Assembly (NCBI RefSeq): GCF_000455225.1
Contig: NZ_HF954537.1
Span: forward strand, 1,073,408 to 1,125,609
DNA length: 52,202 nucleotides
Direction: 5' to 3'
Source of the DNA: Megasphaera massiliensis
Lineage (GTDB): Bacteria; Bacillota; Negativicutes; Veillonellales; Megasphaeraceae
Translations under genes and position numbers: made by a program
Notes under the pieces: generated by a model
What the model was told of the DNA's origin: nothing
Seen by the model: only the letters and a program-made list of their open reading frames with translations
Databases searched by the model: none
In this document: one piece after another, positions 49,416 through 52,202 of the stretch
Position numbering within the stretch: the first letter of the stretch is position 1
Layout: every line of letters starts with the position of its first letter

Positions 49416-49826
49416 TTACGATTTTTCCCGACATTTCGGGCACACACCGACAAACGAAACACTTACACCATTGACCGTAAAACCAGTCTGTTCGGCAGCC
49501 AACTGACTCAGATGCTTCTGATCCAAGTCGATATCCATGACGCGGTTGCACTTCTCACAGCGAATGTGAGCGTGAGGGTTCGTGTTATAATCATAACGAT
49601 GGGCATCTTCTGCACATTGCAAGACTTGTACGACACCTATTTTAGCAAAAATTTCCATGGTTTTATATACCGTGGCCATACTCATAGACGGGTAGTTCGG
49701 CTGTAAGGTTTTGTAAATAGCTTCGGCATTGGGATGCATCGGGTTGTGAATGATCGCATCATAGACAGCCAGCCGCTGCGGTGTGACTTTATAACCGTTT
49801 TTTCGCAAAACTTCAGCAATTTCCAT
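49416..49826 (-). CDS. Fur/PerR-family metalloregulator
   Basis: 136 residues from the ATG at 49826 (AAAGGGGG site); longer in-frame starts are rejected. N-terminal winged helix (KVTPQRLAVYDAII, then SMATVYKTMEIF), a dimer domain with HAHIRCEKC and CPKC zinc pairs. The HRYDYNTNPHAH region carries the regulatory metal ligands, in a PerR-like spacing. Fur (iron), PerR (peroxide) and Zur cannot be separated firmly here. PerR is favoured in an anaerobe (inference). Repeats TTACATG-6-TTACATG lie upstream. Confidence 0.9.
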   Translation of the reverse strand: MEIAEVLRKNGYKVTPQRLAVYDAIIHNPMHPNAEAIYKTLQPNYPSMSMATVYKTMEIFAKIGVVQVLQCAEDAHRYDYNTNPHAHIRCEKCNRVMDIDLDQKHLSQLAAEQTGFTVNGVSVSFVGVCPKCREKS

Positions 49827-49890
49827 TTTTATCCCCCTTTCTTTGAAAAATATGGTATAATAAGACATTATAGCTTTATTCCACATGGAC

Positions 49891-49910
49891 TTACATGAGT
49901 AATTTACATG
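49891..49910. promoter_or_regulatory. Direct TTACATG repeats upstream of the Fur-family gene
   Basis: TTACATG at 49891-49897 and 49904-49910, 13 bp apart, between the divergent Fur-family and tex genes. A possible operator; not a classical Fur or Per box. Confidence 0.4.
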
Positions 49911-50032
49911 GTCAAAAAATAGAATATCCTTATTATATTGTAACGGTTATTAAGAGAAAATTCAATGACTTGTGTAAAGTTTCTCTTACAAAATAAGCAA
50001 TCTTAACTATACATTATGGAGGGAATGAATTC

Positions 50033-52198
50033 ATGACTGACGAAACGATGATTATTGAAATTGCCCGTACCCTCGGCGTTCGTCCTCAGCAGGTGCAGGC
50101 TGCCCTCTCCCTTCTCGACGAAGGAAATACGATTCCCTTCATCGCCCGCTATCGAAAAGAAGCGACGGGAACACTGGATGAAGTCCAGCTGCGCTGTATC
50201 CAGGAACAGTACGCCTATGAACAGGCTCTGGCCAGCCGCAAAGAAACGGTACGCCAATCGATTGAAGACCAGGGCTGCTGGAATGCCGAACTGGAAAAGG
50301 CCCTTTCCAAAGCCCGTCAGCTCCAAGAAGTCGAAGACATCTATCTTCCTTATAAACCAAAGAAGCGTACCAAGGCATCCATGGCCTGTGACGCCGGCCT
50401 CGAACCCCTGGCCAAGCTCTTTGCTGAGCAAAATCCCAAAGGACCGTCTCCGGAAGAAGCGGCCAAGGCCTTTCTTAATGATGATGTCCCGACAATCGAA
50501 GACGCCATCCAAGGGGCGGCCAATATCTTAGCCGAACGGTTCTCCGAACGGGCTGACTTCCGTCAAAAACTGCGCCGCAGCCTCTGGCAGGAGGCCCGCT
50601 TAACCTGCAGCCTCCAAGTCGAAGAAAAAGACGCCGGCCCCATGCTGACCTACGCCGATTTTAGCGAACGCATCACCCGTCTTCCGAGCTACCGCATCTT
50701 GGCCATCAACCGCGGCGAAAATGAAAAGAAACTAAAGGTCACGATCAAGGAACCGACAGACAAGCACATCGACATGCTGTGCCGATTAGTCATGGAGCGC
50801 CATTCGCCGTATGAAGCCATCATCAAGAGTGCCGCTGCTGATAGCTATAAGCGGTTAATCTTCCCGCAAATGGATCGGGAAATCCGCAATGAACTGACGG
50901 CCCAGGCCGAAAAGCAGGCCATCGACGTCTTTGCCGAAAATCTCCGCCACCTCCTCTTGCAGCCGCCCTTTGAAGGACAAATCATCTTGGGCCTCGACCC
51001 CGGATTTCGCACGGGCTGCAAGGCCGCTGTCATCAGTGCCACCGGTCGGGTCCTCGACTACGGGACCTATTACCTGACCCATTCGGAGGCGCAGAAGAAA
51101 AAGAGCGCCAAGGATTTGGCCAATATGATCCGCCGCCACGGCGTCACCCTCATTTCCATCGGCAATGGGACGGCCTCTTATGAAACGGAACAATTCGTCT
51201 CCCAGCTCATCGAGAATTACAACCTGAGCTGCCGCTACGTCATCACCAATGAAGCCGGCGCTTCGGTCTACTCGGCATCGGAATTGGCTCGGGAAGAACT
51301 GCCCGACTTGGACGTCACCATCCGCGGCGCCGTCTCCATCGCCCGCCGCATCCAGGATCCCTTGGCCGAATCGGTAAAAATCGATCCCTCTTCGATCGGC
51401 GTTGGCCAGTATCAGCACGACGTCAACCAAAAAGATCTGGCGACGGCCCTCGATCAGACCGTAACCTCTGTCGTCAACTACGTCGGCGTCGACCTCAATA
51501 CGGCCTCAGCCGCCCTCCTCCAGCACATCGCCGGTCTCACCACTTCGACGGCCGGCAACATCGTCACCTACCGCAACGAAAACGGTCCCTTTAAAAACCG
51601 TCAGGAACTTCTAAACGTTCCCCGCCTGGGACCGGCTACCTTTACCCAATGCGCCGGCTTCCTGCGCATCAAAGACGGCGAAGAGCCCCTCGACAATACG
51701 TCGGTCCATCCCGAATCGTATGACCTGGCCGCTCAAATTGCCGGTCAGTACGGCCTGACCCGCGACGATTTGAAGGAACCGGAAAAAATGGCAGGCCTAC
51801 GCGATAAGATCCAGTGCAACGCCGCCCCGAAACTGGCGGCCTCCCTCGGTGCCGGCGAGCCGACCATCAAGGATATTCTGGAAGAACTCCGTAAGCCCGG
51901 CCGCGACGTCCGCAGCGAGTTCCCAAAACCCCTTACCCGCCAGCACGTCATGTCCCTCGCCGATCTCAAGGTCGGTACCGTCGTTCGCGGCACGGTCCAG
52001 AACGTCGTCGATTTCGGTGCCTTCGTCGACTTCGGCATCAAGACGCCGGGACTGGTCCACCGATCCCAGCTCAGCAACCATCCCTTCCGTCATCCCACGG
52101 ACATCGTCCACACCGGCGACATCATAAACGCAGAAATCATCAGTGTCGATGCCGACCGCGGTCGCATCGGACTTTCGATGAAAAAAGTAAAACAATAA
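50033..52198 (+). CDS. tex: Tex-family S1 RNA-binding transcription accessory protein
   Basis: 721 residues, complete. Order: N-terminal helical Tex_N (about 1-190), YqgF/RNase H-like domain with LGLDPGFRTGCKAAVI (about 320-450), tandem helix-hairpin-helix (about 490-560, with NVPRLGPATFTQCAGFLRI), and a C-terminal S1 domain (KVGTVVRGTVQNVVDFGAFVDFG, about 645-718). Tex binds nucleic acids and affects transcription and stress survival. GGAGGGAATG ribosome binding site. Codon use is C-rich, like fsr. The stop is four bases before the window end. Confidence 0.97.
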   Translation: MTDETMIIEIARTLGVRPQQVQAALSLLDEGNTIPFIARYRKEATGTLDEVQLRCIQEQYAYEQALASRKETVRQSIEDQGCWNAELEKALSKARQLQEVEDIYLPYKPKKRTKASMACDAGLEPLAKLFAEQNPKGPSPEEAAKAFLNDDVPTIEDAIQGAANILAERFSERADFRQKLRRSLWQEARLTCSLQVEEKDAGPMLTYADFSERITRLPSYRILAINRGENEKKLKVTIKEPTDKHIDMLCRLVMERHSPYEAIIKSAAADSYKRLIFPQMDREIRNELTAQAEKQAIDVFAENLRHLLLQPPFEGQIILGLDPGFRTGCKAAVISATGRVLDYGTYYLTHSEAQKKKSAKDLANMIRRHGVTLISIGNGTASYETEQFVSQLIENYNLSCRYVITNEAGASVYSASELAREELPDLDVTIRGAVSIARRIQDPLAESVKIDPSSIGVGQYQHDVNQKDLATALDQTVTSVVNYVGVDLNTASAALLQHIAGLTTSTAGNIVTYRNENGPFKNRQELLNVPRLGPATFTQCAGFLRIKDGEEPLDNTSVHPESYDLAAQIAGQYGLTRDDLKEPEKMAGLRDKIQCNAAPKLAASLGAGEPTIKDILEELRKPGRDVRSEFPKPLTRQHVMSLADLKVGTVVRGTVQNVVDFGAFVDFGIKTPGLVHRSQLSNHPFRHPTDIVHTGDIINAEIISVDADRGRIGLSMKKVKQ

Positions 52199-52202
52199 AA
52201 AG

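Overview
This 52.2 kb window looks like chromosomal DNA of an anaerobic, low-to-mid GC Firmicute, most likely a Negativicute such as a Megasphaera or Veillonella relative. This assignment is an inference. It rests on the gene order ylxM-ffh-rpsP-khpA-ylqD-rimM-trmD, a walJ-htrA-rlmH block, oxygen-sensitive NrdDG, split transketolase, strong AGGAGG-type ribosome binding sites and near-consensus sigma-A promoters. Most genes lie on the minus strand.

Layout. 1-1.98 kb: an AT-rich islet with three coupled minus-strand genes ending in an XRE/ImmA-IrrE regulator-protease, behind its own promoter and operator-like repeats. 1.99-3.25 kb: a dead IS3-family element. 3.3-8.6 kb: a translation and secretion operon (ylxM, ffh, rpsP, khpA, ylqD, rimM, trmD, a SPOUT methyltransferase, yebC). 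8.6-12.1 kb: an orphan molybdoenzyme and a stand-alone AICAR formyltransferase behind a ZTP riboswitch. 12.2-15.3 kb: a P-loop/Asp23 fusion ATPase, a PHP phosphoesterase and leucyl aminopeptidase. 15.5-17.4 kb: two unrecognised genes, one membrane-anchored with a nuclease-like motif and one TPR-like. 17.4-18.5 kb: tRNA-Lys, a possible integration scar and a candidate small RNA. 18.5-21.3 kb: rlmH, htrA, walJ and two tRNA-Ile genes. 21.4-23.9 kb: an aminotransferase divergent from a fosmidomycin-resistance-type exporter.

24.1-35.9 kb is the most coherent metabolic unit. It is a polyol PTS locus with a PRD activator, a spare IIB, IIA, IIB, IIC, a zinc dehydrogenase, split transketolase, RpiB, phosphofructokinase, its own Enzyme I and a HAD phosphatase. 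The enzymes fit uptake of a pentitol as its phosphate, oxidation to a pentulose phosphate and entry into the pentose phosphate pathway and glycolysis. The regulator promoter and the PTS promoter share a TTCC...GGAA palindrome exactly 11 bp upstream of a matching poor -35 box. A second degraded copy of the IS lies just beyond the regulator.

36.5-39.3 kb: a divergent EamA exporter/LysR pair and a ThiS-ThiF fusion. 39.35-42.5 kb: a 57-residue cysteine-pair protein, then NrdG and NrdD behind three NrdR-like boxes. 42.6-49.9 kb: tcdA, a glyoxalase-fold protein, a YbaK deacylase, sbcC, sbcD, endonuclease IV and a Fur-family regulator. 50-52.2 kb: a complete tex gene on the plus strand.

No CRISPR array, rRNA or intact prophage was seen. 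The best candidates for undescribed biology are the XRE/ImmA cassette, the nuclease-like/TPR pair beside tRNA-Lys, the candidate small RNA, the 17-bp tandem repeats in the PRD regulator leader, and the 57-residue protein.
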